Below, piece after piece: positions 1 to 13,374 of a stretch of 64,000 nucleotides of DNA; the stretch's first letter is position 1, and each line of letters opens with the position of its first letter. The translations under genes were made by a program, and so were the position numbers. The notes beneath the pieces are model-generated. The model saw only the letters and a list, made by a program, of their open reading frames with translations. It was not told where the DNA came from and did not search any database. The stretch lies in assembly GCA_026874595.1 (NCBI GenBank), contig CM049310.1:17834058-17898057 (forward strand), given 5' to 3'. The DNA is from Sipunculus nudus. Lineage: Eukaryota; Annelida; Sipuncula; Golfingiida; Sipunculidae.

Positions 1-276
1 AAACAGGGTCAAAGTATATTGTTGTCAGGTTCTTTCTCATTCATGTGTCTCTAGTCTAGGTTAGAGCGACCTATTTCCGGGTCCGGACAGGGTCGGCCCA
101 ATTTGTGGTGTCAAGAGTGAGTGGGCATTAAATATTGCAACTGGCACTATTTAATCAATTTTATTGAAAATCCAAACTGAACATGCTTAAGCATGTGAGG
201 AATTAATAATGCTTACTGAATGACAACAGATGATGAAAATATACTCTCCATTTTTGGAGTGGGTGGGGCAATTTTT

Positions 277-679
277 GAGGGTTACATTTGACTTTGGTGA
301 AACTTATTTTACCCAATTAGAAGTATTTTACCCATCTTTCTGCCCAGTTTACTACCTAGGCTTGTTCCCACTTCTATTTTCTTTTATCAAGCAGGACCCA
401 AGCTTAGTTCTTTTCTCATAGGTCAGCAGAAGCTATTCCAAAAATTTTGTGAATATTTGTAGCAAGAGAAGAAACTCTGACCACATCACCCATGTCTAAA
501 AGAACCAATTTACCACAGACTTTAGCTAATGTTCTCTGTGGAGAGCACGTCACTTTTTAACAGTATGAATTAGGGGTAATACCCAGGAATCCTTGGTAAT
601 ACCATGGTAAAACCTGTTTTACTCAGCCAGGATTTTACCTGTGGTTTTACCAAGTGTTGCATAAAACCTGCAAACCCTG
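277..679. mobile_element. Second, decayed element of the same hAT-type family
   Basis: The right end TGCAAACCCTG (669-679) and interior GGTAAAACC motifs match the 3821-4619 element. The left end AGGGTTACA at 278 is degraded. Flanks GCAATTTTT (268) and GCAATTTTG (681) look like remains of a target duplication. Smaller than its relative. Confidence 0.5.
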
Positions 680-1171
680 AGCAATTTTGTCCTTTAAGCA
701 TTTAAGTTTTGACCAGGGTTGGGGGGGGGGGGGGGGAACTGAAGGATTTTATCTGGAATCAACATAGATATGCACATGTATTTCAAAACAGGATTGTAAC
801 AACCTGCAAGGCAAGATGCAAGCTCCATCTAAATTAACATTAGAACAAAAAATATATCCCGCATGCCACCACATTCAGATAATATCTCATACAAATAACT
901 GTTTGTTAAACATGTGATAAGAGAAGTATGCAGTGGATTAATCTGTCACACCCGTTCCACTGATAGCTGCATTTCCTGCATGCTTAGTTCACCTGGAAAA
1001 CCTCGTCCAAAAAGTGACCAATGACAGAGTGACTCATTACACTCATTGACCTTTCGCAGCATATCTCCCAAGTGAAATCGCTATAATCCTCAGTCTGCAC
1101 TGCAAGGTTCTGCATGAAAAACTGGCAACATTGAACCGCTGAACAAAACCTTTTCACAGAAGAATAAAATA

Positions 1172-2629
1172 CAGTAAAACCTGAGAGTTAAGACCACCTG
1201 ATGTGCCACACCAAAAGCGGTCTTAAGTCACAGGTGGTCTTAAGTCTCAGGTGGTCTAAGTCTCACCATGATGCGAACAAAGAATATCAAGGCATATATG
1301 TCTACGTAAACATTTATTTATTTATTATTAAACATACTAGATATATTTATATATATATATATGTTTATATATATATGTATATGTATATGTATATATTATA
1401 GATAATAAAGTTATTCACAATAATATTAACAAGTAAACAACAATATTTACTTAAAACAATCAATTTTGCTCTGCTAAACAAGGGAATCTTATTAATAATT
1501 ATCAAAGAAAGCTGGTCCTTTTATAACTTTATTAAACAAGCCTTTATCAAAAGCTTTGAATAGCCTGTTTGTTATATTGCACAAACACAAACCGCTAATT
1601 AATGATGTACCATGAGTACACTGAGTCACTTTGTTGATCACTGACTTGTGCTCAACGTAATTAGAAGCAGACCCCATTAAAATCTCAATAAACTTCAAAG
1701 CAGTTATGGGATCGATCATTTGATTACAGGTGACTGCTCACGTTATCAAACAGTCTCTCTATATTGGTAATATGGTAATTGGCATTGAGTCCTATTGTCT
1801 TATTGATGAATATTCTATTGATGTTATCGAAGCCGGTCGTCAGTTTGTCGTCGTCACGAACTGACTTGTTGTCAAGTCAAAATGTGTGTGATAAGCAATG
1901 ACAGTTGATCGCTAACGTTATGACAAACTTATTTTCATGGCTCACTTTTTTTTCAAAATTAAATCCGCGCTAATGTTATTTAAACATCGCTAAGACTAGT
2001 TATGAACTCCGGTCAACGACCGCAGCGTAGTGAATGCGACCGCGGTGTCAGAAATACAACGGTAGTTCTATTCTATGAATATTAATGAGGGATATCCCCT
2101 AGAGCACGTGATCCTTTACCGTAAAGATGTTTTAGACAATCGTTAAACAAATACGATGTGTTCAAAGATAGGCTGTGCTAAAAAAACGGTACACAGGCAT
2201 CAGAATTAAAGGATTGCGTCGTTTTACATGTTCCCTCGCAATATTCGCGGAACTTTCATTTTTGGAGAAAGATTAAAACCACGCTAGCCCTGGGCCATTG
2301 ACACCTGGAGGGGTAATGTGAATTAATGTCCAATTTACCGCGGGGAAAGTAGGTCACCATTGCCACCTGCACATTCAAGAGACGGTCAATGGCACGGTCG
2401 TTTTAGTCTTAACTAAGGACGCCAGGTGCCACTACCGCTACACCAGGCGGTCGCTTAACGGAGGTAAAGACCAGCGACTGGCCACATCTGAGCGGTCGGT
2501 GGTCGCGTACCACAAACGGTCGCTCAACACAGGGGCATTAAAGAGTGATTAAGCTCGGTGCATTCATGTTTCGGTCGTAAGTCACAGACGGTCGCTGGCG
2601 GCAGTGGTCGCTTGGTTCAGGTTTCACTG
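1172..2629. mobile_element. Non-autonomous DNA transposon, CAGTRAAACC ends, TA target site
   Basis: Begins CAGTAAAACCTGA and ends TCAGGTTTCACTG, with TA directly outside each end (1170-1171 and 2630-2631). Subterminal GGTCTTAAGTC and GGTCGC motifs repeat on the inside. No long reading frame. The superfamily is not certain (TA duplication, mariner- or ISL2EU-like ends). Confidence 0.65.
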
Positions 2630-3566
2630 TATGCACTTTACTTCTGCTTCAGTGAACCAAAGACTTTGGAAAATATTAGTATCTATCTTTTATGAACATA
2701 TTAGCATTGGCAATATAAGGTTTAGCAATTAAAAAATCTTTGGAATTGAGGCCAGGCTTGTCTGAAATAAAATATGCATTTTTACTTTTGTTTCATTAAA
2801 ACTGAATAAACCCTAAGGTAAAGGCATCGAAACTTTTCTTGGAACAGCAAATAATCATCAGAACAGAAGCCACACTTAACCTGCATTTTCTTACATGAAA
2901 TTTTGCACTGATATTTAATATTCCAGTATGGCAAAATGTCTGAAAATGCCATTAACTGGTTTTCTGGAAAAATCCCCTTAACTGTAAATAACTTTTCTTG
3001 AATAAAAAAAAAGTTTTACAAAATGCGATTTTGCCCTGGTGCCCTGTTAAATTGACTGAAATAATCTTGAATTCAGTTATTCTTTTCCATCCAAAGTTGT
3101 GATGGATTAGAGACACTTCTATTATGTCCATTTATTATAACCTGCCTTACAATAATAAAAAAATAATATTGTTGCAAGCACTGTACCAGTCAATATTAAT
3201 AAAACTTAAGTACATCATACATTGCAAAAAGTGGAAGTTCAAATGAAAAAAGGAGAAAAAAAACAAAATATAAGAGATATGAAAACTGATTTGCTAAGTA
3301 TGCTTCATGGCACACACCAGAAACCATTTGAATGTAGCAGAATTTGGTGGTCTTTTAGCTGAAATTAATGTCAGGTGATTGGAAGAATTTCAATAAGAGC
3401 AACTTATTAAAAGCAGGTTTCTTCTTTATACCCTGATGAATGTAGTCAACAGTAATCCTTTAAGTTCGTAGACAGTAAGATGGGGTATAATTCATTGACT
3501 GGTAAAAGTTAAGAAGATGTTTCACATCATTCACGGGAATACAAGGAGATGACTGTACTGACTAAC

Positions 3567-6500
3567 CGCCGGTCTCAGACACTGTAGTTGCATGATGCTC
3601 TCTATGTACTGTCTCTTCCATGTTCCCATTTCATATGGACTAGGCGTGAATGGAAGGACCCAGCCCAAACGAACACACTTCGGCATCCATAGCTGATCCA
3701 ATTCACTCATGTACTTCCAGCTCCAACACACCTGTAATATATCAATATTATAGACTTACACAATTCATATAATTTAAATAATATACATATAATAATTATA
3801 GGTAACTCTTTACTATGAAGCAGGGTTTGCATTTACCCAGAGTTAAACCTATATTACCCAACCCAGTGGGTAAAACCCGGGTAAAAAGTATTTAACCTGG
3901 GTTTTGCCCATAATTTACCTGGGTTCTACCAAAGGTTTTGCCCAGTTACGTTTTTCACATGTTTATCTGTATTTTTCATACATGACCATTCTAAATTCTT
4001 AGTTTCCTCCTGGTTCTTTTCAGTACTTGTGATTATATACATACATTTTATGAATGTTGGTTGTAAGCTAAGTGGCTCTGACAACTTCACCCCAGTCAAG
4101 AAGCAGCCATTTTCCATTTGCCCTTGAACTCATGCCCGGCTTTATATGCAGAGCATATCACTAATCAATAGGTATCATGCAGTTAATGAAACAATTTGAC
4201 ACTGCTGTTGCTTCTTCTAGTTCAATTGAATATGGACTTTTCCACACCAAACTGTGTTGGGAAATGAGACAGCCAAGAAACTTGTTTTCTGTCACAGGCT
4301 GCTTCAAGGACCGCAAGTGATTCATTTTGCCTTCATTTTGTTTGTATAACTCTTTCACATCAACAGTGATTAGAGCTGCTCTTACTCTTATTAATTAGGC
4401 ACTACAACCAGGATGCACTGAATTCATACTATATTTAACTTTATAGATAAAAAAATAATAATACAATAATTGTTTTTTTATGACATTAACTATATGTTTA
4501 AAACTCGGGAAAATATGGCTCTGAATAAAAGCCTGGGTAAAACGTATTTTACTTAACATGGGTGAACCCGGATAAAACCCAGGTTTTAGCCAGGTGGTGG
4601 GTAAAACTTGCAAACCCTGCTATGAAGTATTGACACGTGAACCATACATCAACTTTCACTTAGTTAACCCAAGTGGTTGGGGGCTCAGAGTAAGATGACC
4701 ATATTGTATTGTGGTGTGTGGTGGCATACTGGTTAGGGTATTGGACTTGTGACTACATACTGTGGTCGGCTTTATATTTACAGGGTTCAATTTTCGCGCT
4801 CAAGCAATTTTTCATGGTTTCACAGGGTTCCATTTTTCGCGATGGGGCATATATTAATAATATAATAAACACCAAAATAGGAATGAATTCTTTATTACAC
4901 AAAGTTATGTTTTTGTCTTTTGCTCAAACAACAATGACCGTCACTGCCGGAACGCTTCAAAGGGGCATTGCTTTCGCAGCTTGGCCATTACATATCAATA
5001 TAAATGGGGCCCTCCATCCTTCCTTGATCATATCATGTTCAGATTACATAATAGAAACATATATCGTTCCATCGCAATAACAAGTTTGACACGGAAGGGG
5101 CCATATCCCTGAAGCGGCCATGCACAGAAGGTCTGCCTGATCCCTGCGAGTGTGAATGTGAAGAAAGATCAGAGTAACTCTACGCGGCGAAAGATCAGAT
5201 CAACCATCAGCCGACAAAACGTAAGTGGGGAGGATTCAAGCAGTTCAACCAAGACAAACAGCTTGCAATCGCAATTTAATAAATATAATTAGACATGCAG
5301 AACTGCTGGTGAGAACCAAGCATTTTTTTTATATAAAACTAGATTGTGGACACGTTGCATGCTGCGATCAACAGGACTGTCATATGGATTATATTTCTTT
5401 CCCACTATTGCCCATTATTACCACCTAGTGGCAACTACAGAGACCATTTTCCCATGACAAGGTTTCATATCTGCATCGTTTCAATTTGCGGCATTTCCCC
5501 TACCGCCCCCTACGCAAATATAGCCAATTTGAAACCACCGCGAATAACAAGCCAACAACAGTAGTTGTAGGTTTGAGTCCCGTCCTGACTGTCTTTCGTG
5601 CTGAGACTCCTGGCTATACCACCAGGATGAGCCCTCTCCACAAAGGAGGGAATGGTTATTTGTCATGGATGGCAGGCCAAAAAAGTATTGAACCAATAAC
5701 CTTATAGCACCTCTAATGGGAGGTTGGGGTGTATGATAACCAGGAAGCCGGGTTTCATCATGAAAATTAAGAATATCTACACATGGAGATTGAGGGAGAT
5801 TGAAAATAAAGGGGCTATGGAGATTGAGGGAGATTGAAAATAAAGGGGCTATTATTCTAGCACCTGAAGGCAGATTTTTACGGGCCCAACAACATTGCAC
5901 CTTCAAATTTAATGAGAGTGAGCCAAAAATATGGGTGATTTGTCAGCGGGTCCCCTAAAAGTTTAACCCTATGGACAAATGAAAACAGAGAACATTCCAA
6001 GAAGGTCAAATATGCACGGCCTCAAACCCATTTGCCCTGAGTCGTTGAGGCCGGAGGGCTCGAGGTGGAGTCCAAGTCATTGCCTTCCAAGGTCAAGGCT
6101 GAGGAAACTCAGCCTCAAGGCCAAGACCAGCTCGAGACCTCCAACATGGTTACAAAGTGAACAAGTCTGAAAGACCAGGACAGCAAAGTCAAATGAGACT
6201 GACACTGCTGGTGATATCAGACTATAAACCCACCCTTTATCTTTTATCATGCACATGACACAAAAGTGCTTAAAATAATAGAATAAACTAGATACTTTTT
6301 TGTTGAAATTTTAGATCAATAATCCTCAATCAAAACAGGTGGGGAAAACTTTACTTGATGGTACAAATACTGGTATATAATATTTTTTAAGTGTACCATT
6401 GCATGAGACTATTTTAAATTGATGTGTCAGTTAATTATCAATTATTAAAAGCTCATTGATAATTATACCTACCTGTGAACATCTGCATAAACTTCTTGGG

Positions 6501-9500
6501 TCCAAGAATGAGAATATATACAATGACAAGACTCTGGGCAATATACGGGTAAAGTCATCCCGGTAGATTGGTCGTTTCTGGTTGACAATGTTTCCTGCAA
6601 ACTCTATTTGTTTCACTTTGCATTGGGAAAGCAGATCACCAAGAACCCTTCTTCTTTGTGCATCAGTCCATTTCTCAAACTAGAATAAAATGTATTAAAT
6701 ATATAAACTAAAGAAAACTTGATGAAAATCTTTTTCTATGTGCACGAAGATAGACATCATATTAATGTTACATAAGGGTATTAAAGCTTTTTATTAATGT
6801 GATATACATGTATAGCCATGTGCTATTCAGATGACTTTTAAGATAACCTTTTTTTATATCTACTGGTGCTTGGGATCACCAAATGGTTTTTAGATTTGTC
6901 TGCTTCCTAGTGTGCAGCTCAGAATATATCCCTCTGATTTTATCAGTGTTTTATTAAGATAGGGAAAGCCTGTCAACTGGTTTTTCATACATAATATAAT
7001 AAGGAAATATACCTTTTAAATAAGAACAATACATTTACAAAATTTAGACCAAAAAGCAGTGCAAAATCTTTAATGTATACACATGCATTGATATGCTTAA
7101 ATAAGGCAGATTAGGACATGAAAAAAGAACTTACCCATTTGTTTACCAAATCCCTTCTCTCTTCAAATATCTGAAATAATGAATAAAAAATGTTAAGTAC
7201 TAAACACTTTATTTAATTCAAAAATAAAGAAAGGCATACATGGCAAGATTGGTACAATGGATGAATTTATTTATTAAGACATTTCCTAAAAACTTGATAC
7301 AATAAAAACTGATACTTAATTGATTTGAAGCATGTGCCTGACTGCAGAAGACTGAGAGGAAAACTGGCACCTCAATAAGAAAAATAACTAGGATATATCA
7401 TCTTTGTGACGATTTTTCACAGAGCCAAGAAACTGATTGGTCCAAGTACACAACCCCTTTATATGTCATTTGGTGAAAAAAAAATGCAGAAGTTTAATTA
7501 AAAGTCACTATTGAAAATAACAGTTGGAGCAGAGAACATTTCTGTTAACTGCCAGTGTGGAAATAATGAAAATTATATATACAGGATCCATACAGAGCTT
7601 CCACAAACCCTAAATAATGGCTGCTATAGAAGGATGTTTATCCCCATGACGTTTAATTAAAACTATGACAGGAGGACCAAGTAATCCCATGAGCAGCTGC
7701 TAAAGTAAAAGATAACCTTTCCACCTGGCAAACTCTGCCATATATATGTGGGGATAAGCAAGGTCGGATATGTAAAATGTTATTGATTTGAAGCATGAAG
7801 ATTTATATGTCCAGACAGAACTCAAGCATTTATAACCAGCCTGGTGGACATCTTGCATTTTGTGGATGTCTTGTATAATGCATCAGGTCTGTGTACTATT
7901 TTGAAAATATTTTCATTTACTGGGTGCAAAATAGTTGCTGTGAATAGAACTAAATGTCTTTCAGTGGTCAAATATTAACTACACAGATGTACTGAACATT
8001 AATCAATGGTAATATGTTAAATCGCACAGTTGTGTATGGAGTGTCAGTGTAATCATAGTTAACTGCAGGGGCAATCTATGGACTCCACATTAATCCAGTC
8101 ACTAAATCAAGCAATTGAAGAGTCCATTCTTAAGGGCTATCACATATCATGATTATCATTGATACTGGTAGGCACAGACTAAAACGTGCATACATGTCAG
8201 AGAACAGATGCCCTGTTGGATGCCAAGCTGGATGTCAAACTTTAATGTTTTACTGTACACCAGTGAACAGAAGAATCACAACCAACTAAAATGATAAAAT
8301 TGTGTTTTTAGAGTAGTATTCAACTTATCTATGTAATAAACTATTTCATAATATTTACAATAAAGTTAAATTGCAATGTCTATAAATTGTCTGGCATTAC
8401 TTTTTTTAAGTTTAACAAATACATTTTCAAATTATATAAAATTAAATATTTTTATGTTTTAATTATTGTTTAATATGTCTACTAGATGGGAAAATTTCCA
8501 TAATTTAAAGACATTCAATTAACAGGCTTTGGTTTAGATTTAAGGCTACATATTATAACAAAATAATGAAACAATAATGCCACAGTGCATGTGAAGCTGT
8601 AAAGCCTATGTAGTCTCTTTTCCCCCTTTTAGGCACCAGTATAGAATCCGGTCTCCATTTCAAAGAACTGACTGAACTGTGTCATATGAGTAGTAATCAA
8701 AATAAGCCATGACATGCCTGATGATATGACAACTACATGCCTCTTACTTCTCAATTACATAAATCCTAAACATCATTAGGTCCATCTGTATACACCCATA
8801 TCCTTGTCCATGTCGACTGGATTCAGGACTGCCTAAAATGCGTGCACTAGGCATACACGCAGTTTCAACTGCCTTAGCAAGTGCCTAAATTGCGTGCGGC
8901 CGGATTTTGCGGACAACGTCTGACTAGAAAAAAGTTATTGTGGGGTGTGTTTTGTTAATTTGTCTGATGGAACTGATGGAACTTTATATTATTTATCATA
9001 TATATATATAAGATTTATATTATTTTTATATAATTTATGTGGGTATTAACATAAACAGTATTAATCATGAATATTTTTTTCACTGTTTATATGTGAGAAA
9101 TTATAAAAGAATTAATTATTATTAGTCATTTAATTTAAATGATTATAAAAGACCAAATTTGATTATTAAATTCATATTGAGAATACAATTATCACTAATA
9201 ATATTTTTAGGATGTCTTTATTCTGAGGAAGTGAACTGAAGCCACATACTGGTTACAACAAAATTATTTACAAAAAACACAACATATACAGAAATATGTG
9301 ATACAATAAATATTTACAGAATATCATTACTGTTATAACAGGCAAAAATAAGCACAAAGTGAAATATATTATGAAAAACCAGTTACTGAAACATATACCA
9401 CGTATACCAATCCAACTAAAACACTAGCCATTCAAGAATAATTAATATGGGTTTAAAAATAAAAATTGACCATGTAACAACCAAAAACTTGAATGTGAAA

Positions 9501-10181
9501 TATATATTTTTATTACATTTTACCTTATTTACATATGTGACAAATCCACCTTTTTTCTACTAAGTTCTGGATATCCAAGTGTACATGAAAAAAGAACCAT
9601 TTATTACAACTGTCACACTGAACCATTTCAGGTATACCGTCAGTTAGTTGTACTCAAATGGTGAAATGGACACAATAACTAAAACTTTTTATATGTGTAA
9701 AATCTAAGATCACTATCCCAGATTAAGCTAATATTATATATAATTTTTTACATTTTAATAAAGCAATATATTACAGTTCAGTTATTTTGCAGGTCACTTT
9801 TACTGATATGACTAATCCTTATATTTTAAATACATACAGCAATAAAGAATTAATGATTAGATCCTTTGATGTTATGATTGCCTGTGACTGGTTGAGTAAA
9901 TCATAGCTTCTGTATTACATTGGCTATTATTCCAGTGATTGTTTTGACAGGCTAATTCATGACCTTTACACCTTTGATATCAATATATCAAAGACTGGTA
10001 ATTCAGTTAGTGAGGAACTACAATGTGGGGCATCATTATAAAGATTTGTGGCAAAATGGGCATCCACATTTAACATTTAATGGCACTTGAAACTTCAAAA
10101 TTTAAACAATTAAGAATTTATGTAAACTGGTACCTGTCCTATTGTACCGGTACATAACTGATGTAACTATTCCATTGTTAA

Positions 10182-10220
<39 letters not shown>

Positions 10221-11164
10221 TTGTCAAAATCAGTAGGCTACTATTAATAGATATATAAATTGGGCAATTGCTTTTTAACTATAAACAGGTGCTTTCAAAA
10301 TGGTAATGTTTGTCTTTTAGTTTTTACATCTTTTATTCTACAAATATGCATGATGTTGAAGTAATAAAAAGCCATTGAACTTTGTAAGTTATAAAGAAGA
10401 CACAAGGTGTCATAATAAATTATTAATGGGGTAAATAATATGTAGCATGTTATTACAAAACAAATATTTGCAACACGGATACTTACTGGATCATTGCCTC
10501 CAAGTATAGTCATTTTCATACATAATTTTTACATATTTAACTTTCCTTCCACCCTCTTTGCGATTCAATTAAAAAAAATGGACTCATCAACTGCTTTTTT
10601 TCTAAGTAAACCTGTTGCAGCATGCAGTTTTACGTCGCTGTTACTCCCCTTCATGCTTGTGAAGTACACCTGTAATCTTCATATTAATAGTAAAAAATAT
10701 TCATGTTATTCCCCACATAAATTATATAAAGTTCCCTCAGACAAATTAACAAAACACCCCCAAAAAATAACTATTTTTCTGGCCATATGTTGTTGTCCGC
10801 AAATTGGGCCGCACGCGGTTTAGGCACTTGCTTAGGCGGTCGAAACTGTGCACGTGGGCGTGCACGCAGGCGTGCACGCGTTTTAGGCAGTCCACCGGAT
10901 TATATACTCGCTCCCCATTTAATAATGGAAATAATGAAAAATATATTTGTACAGAGGCATTCATGTGAATTCAAAGACATGTTTAAAGATAATGTAGGTG
11001 ATGATATTGGCTAGTAGTGCCGGTACAACTACAAGTACATGTGATACGATAGACTCGGATGTGCCAAAACGGGTGCCCGTCAGAGCGCTCACCTTTTGGT
11101 TGGTTTCCTCGTTACTAAGGGGGGTCCAGGTACTTTTTACCCGGTTTTTCGCCACTTTTGACAT
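3567..11164 (-). CDS. FBXO16: F-box only protein 16 (FBXO16-like), 5' four coding exons, partial
   Basis: Exons on the minus strand: 11093-11164 (24 codons), 7135-7170 (12 codons), 6473-6679 (69 codons) and 3567-3731 (55 codons), all phase 0 with GT-AG borders (donors GTGAGC, GTAAGT, GTAGGT, GTTAGT). The start Met has an in-frame TAA three codons upstream. Seen: residues 11-16 STWTPL, then FEERRDLVNKW-FEKWTDAQRRR (26-47), then an F-box from about residue 83 (LPRVLSLYIFSFLDPRSLCRCSQ) into exon 4 (VCWSWKYMSELDQLWMPKC), followed by FTPSPYEMGTWKRQYI. From memory this spacing and wording match vertebrate FBXO16, including the F-box running across an exon junction. F-box proteins are substrate receptors of SCF (SKP1-CUL1-F-box) ubiquitin ligases; the substrate is unknown. 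The 3' exons were not found and may lie beyond the left edge. Alternatively exon 4 could read on through 12 more codons to a stop at 3531. Introns 1 and 3 carry transposons. Confidence 0.88.
3821..4619. mobile_element. hAT-type non-autonomous DNA transposon with 8-bp target duplication
   Basis: Ends CAGGGTTTGC (3821) and GCAAACCCTG (4619) are inverted repeats, extended by imperfect GGGTAAAACCC-rich subterminal repeats. Both sides carry the identical 8-bp CTATGAAG (3813-3820 and 4620-4627). An 8-bp duplication and CAGGG ends are the hAT signature. No transposase frame, so mobilised in trans. Sits just upstream of FBXO16 exon 4, in intron 3. Confidence 0.82.
4628..6472. other. FBXO16 intron 3 and repeats, no exon recognised
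   Basis: Holds a short local duplication (GAGATTGAGGGAGATTGAAAATAAAGG-type segment twice at about 5786-5852), a B box-like GGTTTGAGTCCCGTCC at 5571-5586 suggesting an old SINE, and a 7-bp hairpin with a GAAA loop at 6097-6114. No coding evidence. Confidence 0.5.
7171..8815. other. FBXO16 intron 1, right-hand AT-rich part
   Basis: AT-rich intronic sequence between exon 2 and the foldback element. Nothing else recognised. Confidence 0.5.
8824..10893. mobile_element. Long-inverted-repeat (foldback) DNA element in FBXO16 intron 1
   Basis: Segments of roughly 250-300 bases at 8824-9085 and 10600-10893 are imperfect inverted copies (GGACTGCCTAAAA, GCAAGTGCCTAAA, GCGTGCGGC, GCGGACAAC, TTTTGTTAATTTGTCTGA on both sides). 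Flanks ACTGGATT (8816-8823) and ACCGGATT (10894-10901) match at 7 of 8 positions, suggesting an 8-bp hAT-like target duplication. The interior is AT-rich with no transposase. The ends are GC- and CpG-rich in contrast to their surroundings. Confidence 0.65.
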
Positions 11165-11809
11165 CGCGGAACTTTAAGCATCAACTTAGAGCAAAAATTT
11201 GCTGCATCCAAGCGTACACAGTGTTGATTTGTTCACCTGCTGCAATGTACATGCAATGAACCTCAGTGTCAATTCCAAACTATTTACCTGGGGCAGCCAT
11301 ATTTAAACAAACGGGCATATTTCTTAGGCTGGTTCTTTGCTCTTTACTCTTTCCCAAACATGTCAGGACACGGTTACCAGTCTATTTTTATTTTGAAGGG
11401 GAACATTGAAAACAGTTTTCACCGGGTTTTCCGGGTTTTCTCCTCGAATACTGAATAAGATTTAAAAAAGTTAATTTAGGTCTGTTGAGCAAAGTTAATT
11501 GATTCTAAATAATAACTCTCAAACGGGATTATATTTATATTATAGTTTCTAAAGTGGCCACTAGATGTCACGAAATGTTGAAGAGCAAAATATATCAGGC
11601 TTAACTCTTTGATATCGCCGATTCGCCGTGATACCCGTCATATTGTATGTCAGTACAGTAAATAATTAGGACGTACCTGTTTAACACCAGCACAATGCTG
11701 GAAATATACATATTTAACCAAACCAATGCCTAAATAATTTATGAGGCGGCCAAACACATTACAAATATAACATGAATGTTCCGGAATCTGTTGCATAACA
11801 TAGTACCGT

Positions 11810-11815
<6 letters not shown>

Positions 11816-11872
<57 letters not shown>
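11816..11872. repeat. (TA)n microsatellite
   Basis: Pure AT run of about 57 bases. Similar tracts: 10186-10219, 38578-38625 (AK3 intron 4) and 54611-54677. Confidence 0.95.
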
Positions 11873-11876
<4 letters not shown>

Positions 11877-11908
11877 ATTATGTGTCATAATATCAATATT
11901 TATATTTC

Positions 11909-12572
11909 ATTATCTTGCCATGTAACATGTAACTAAATAATCGTTTTTGTGTGATTTTGGTTTCCCCGAAAGGTACGTATATCTTGAGTTCAATAAAACT
12001 ATTATAAAATTATCATTATTATCATTCATTATCAATATATATTGATGGATGGATTGCTTGATCATTGCTTGTATCTCAATGCACATTTCCCGGTAAACTT
12101 TAAAATATGAAGTAAACTTTTCATTGCATAATCAGATCAATGGCATATAAATAAATATTTAAATATTAATTCATTTAATACCGCGCCAATATCCAGCACT
12201 AAGTGCTGCTCAGTGGCGCCATTACAAGTGAAGATAAAACATATTATCTTGCCATGTAATATGTAACTAAATATTCGTTTTTGTGTGATTTTGGTTTCCC
12301 CAAAAGGTACGTATATCTTGAGTTCAATAAAACTATTATAAAATTATCATTATTATCATTTATTATCAATATATATTGATGGATGGATTGCTTGATCATT
12401 GCTCGTATCTCAATGCACATTTCCCGGTAAACTTTAAAATATGAAGTAAACTTTTCATTGCATAATCAGATCAATGGCATAAAAATAAATATTTCAATAA
12501 ATCATTTAATACCGCGCCAATATCCAGAACTAAGTGCTGCTTAGTGGCGCCATTACAAGTGAAGATCAAACA
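11909..12572 (+). repeat. Tandem duplication, two units of 334 bases
   Basis: ATTATCTTGCCATGTAA starts at 11909 and again at 12243, and the two units align to about 12572. Each ends with a small imperfect palindrome near CAGCACTAAGTGCTG followed by AGTGGCGCC. No gene is seen. Confidence 0.8.
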
Positions 12573-13305
12573 TATAATGATAAAAAATGTAAGAAAGCTA
12601 AAACAATTAATTGCATTGAGATAAAAAAATTAAGATATAATCAGTACGATATATTATTAATTGCAGCTTAGAGTTCATGATATTCCCATTATAGATATTA
12701 CCAAATATGGGCACGGATCATGAAGAGCAAAACTATAAATTTAAAGATGCAGCCCCACACAGATAGGTTTTTACTTGGTGTTTGAGACCGTTATAGTTAT
12801 GTCTTTTCCAGAAATGTTTCGACAAGCTGAAAATAAGTCGATGGTTGTACTTTAAATTAAAACATGATCTCTGCATTAACCTTTTTGGCCCATATTCCCA
12901 TGTTCATTCGTGCAGAGGTGTCTGTACATTTGTGAACATTCTTTAATGTCGTTCCTGAATCCGGATCATATCTATGATCCACACCAAAATCTGATCAATA
13001 TTTCATTGGCCCGTTCCTGAAATGCCCTGAAAATAACATGGGTTGATCCAGCAATTTGGATTGTTAAAAAACCCAGGACCTGCAGGTGGGGTAGACACTG
13101 GGCTTGGGTGAAACCAGAATGTAGAAATAAAATAGGAGGAAGGGAGTGCTGGACCGTCACAGAGTCCTAAACTGACACGGAAACTCTGCATACTTAAGTT
13201 AAGAATTCGATAAGTGAGCATTACAAAATGGAGGTATCTCCAAAAAAAAAACTTCTGTAATAATTATACATATTTATATATACTTTATATATTATATAAT
13301 TTTTA

Positions 13306-13374
<69 letters not shown>

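Noticed and set aside
10463-10519. Possible FBXO16 exon MKMTILGGNDP with a GTAAGT donor on the minus strand
   Set aside because: It has an in-frame stop just upstream with no acceptor between, and exon 1 at 11093-11164 joins exon 2 directly with the spacing expected of FBXO16. It could at most be an alternative first exon inside the foldback element.
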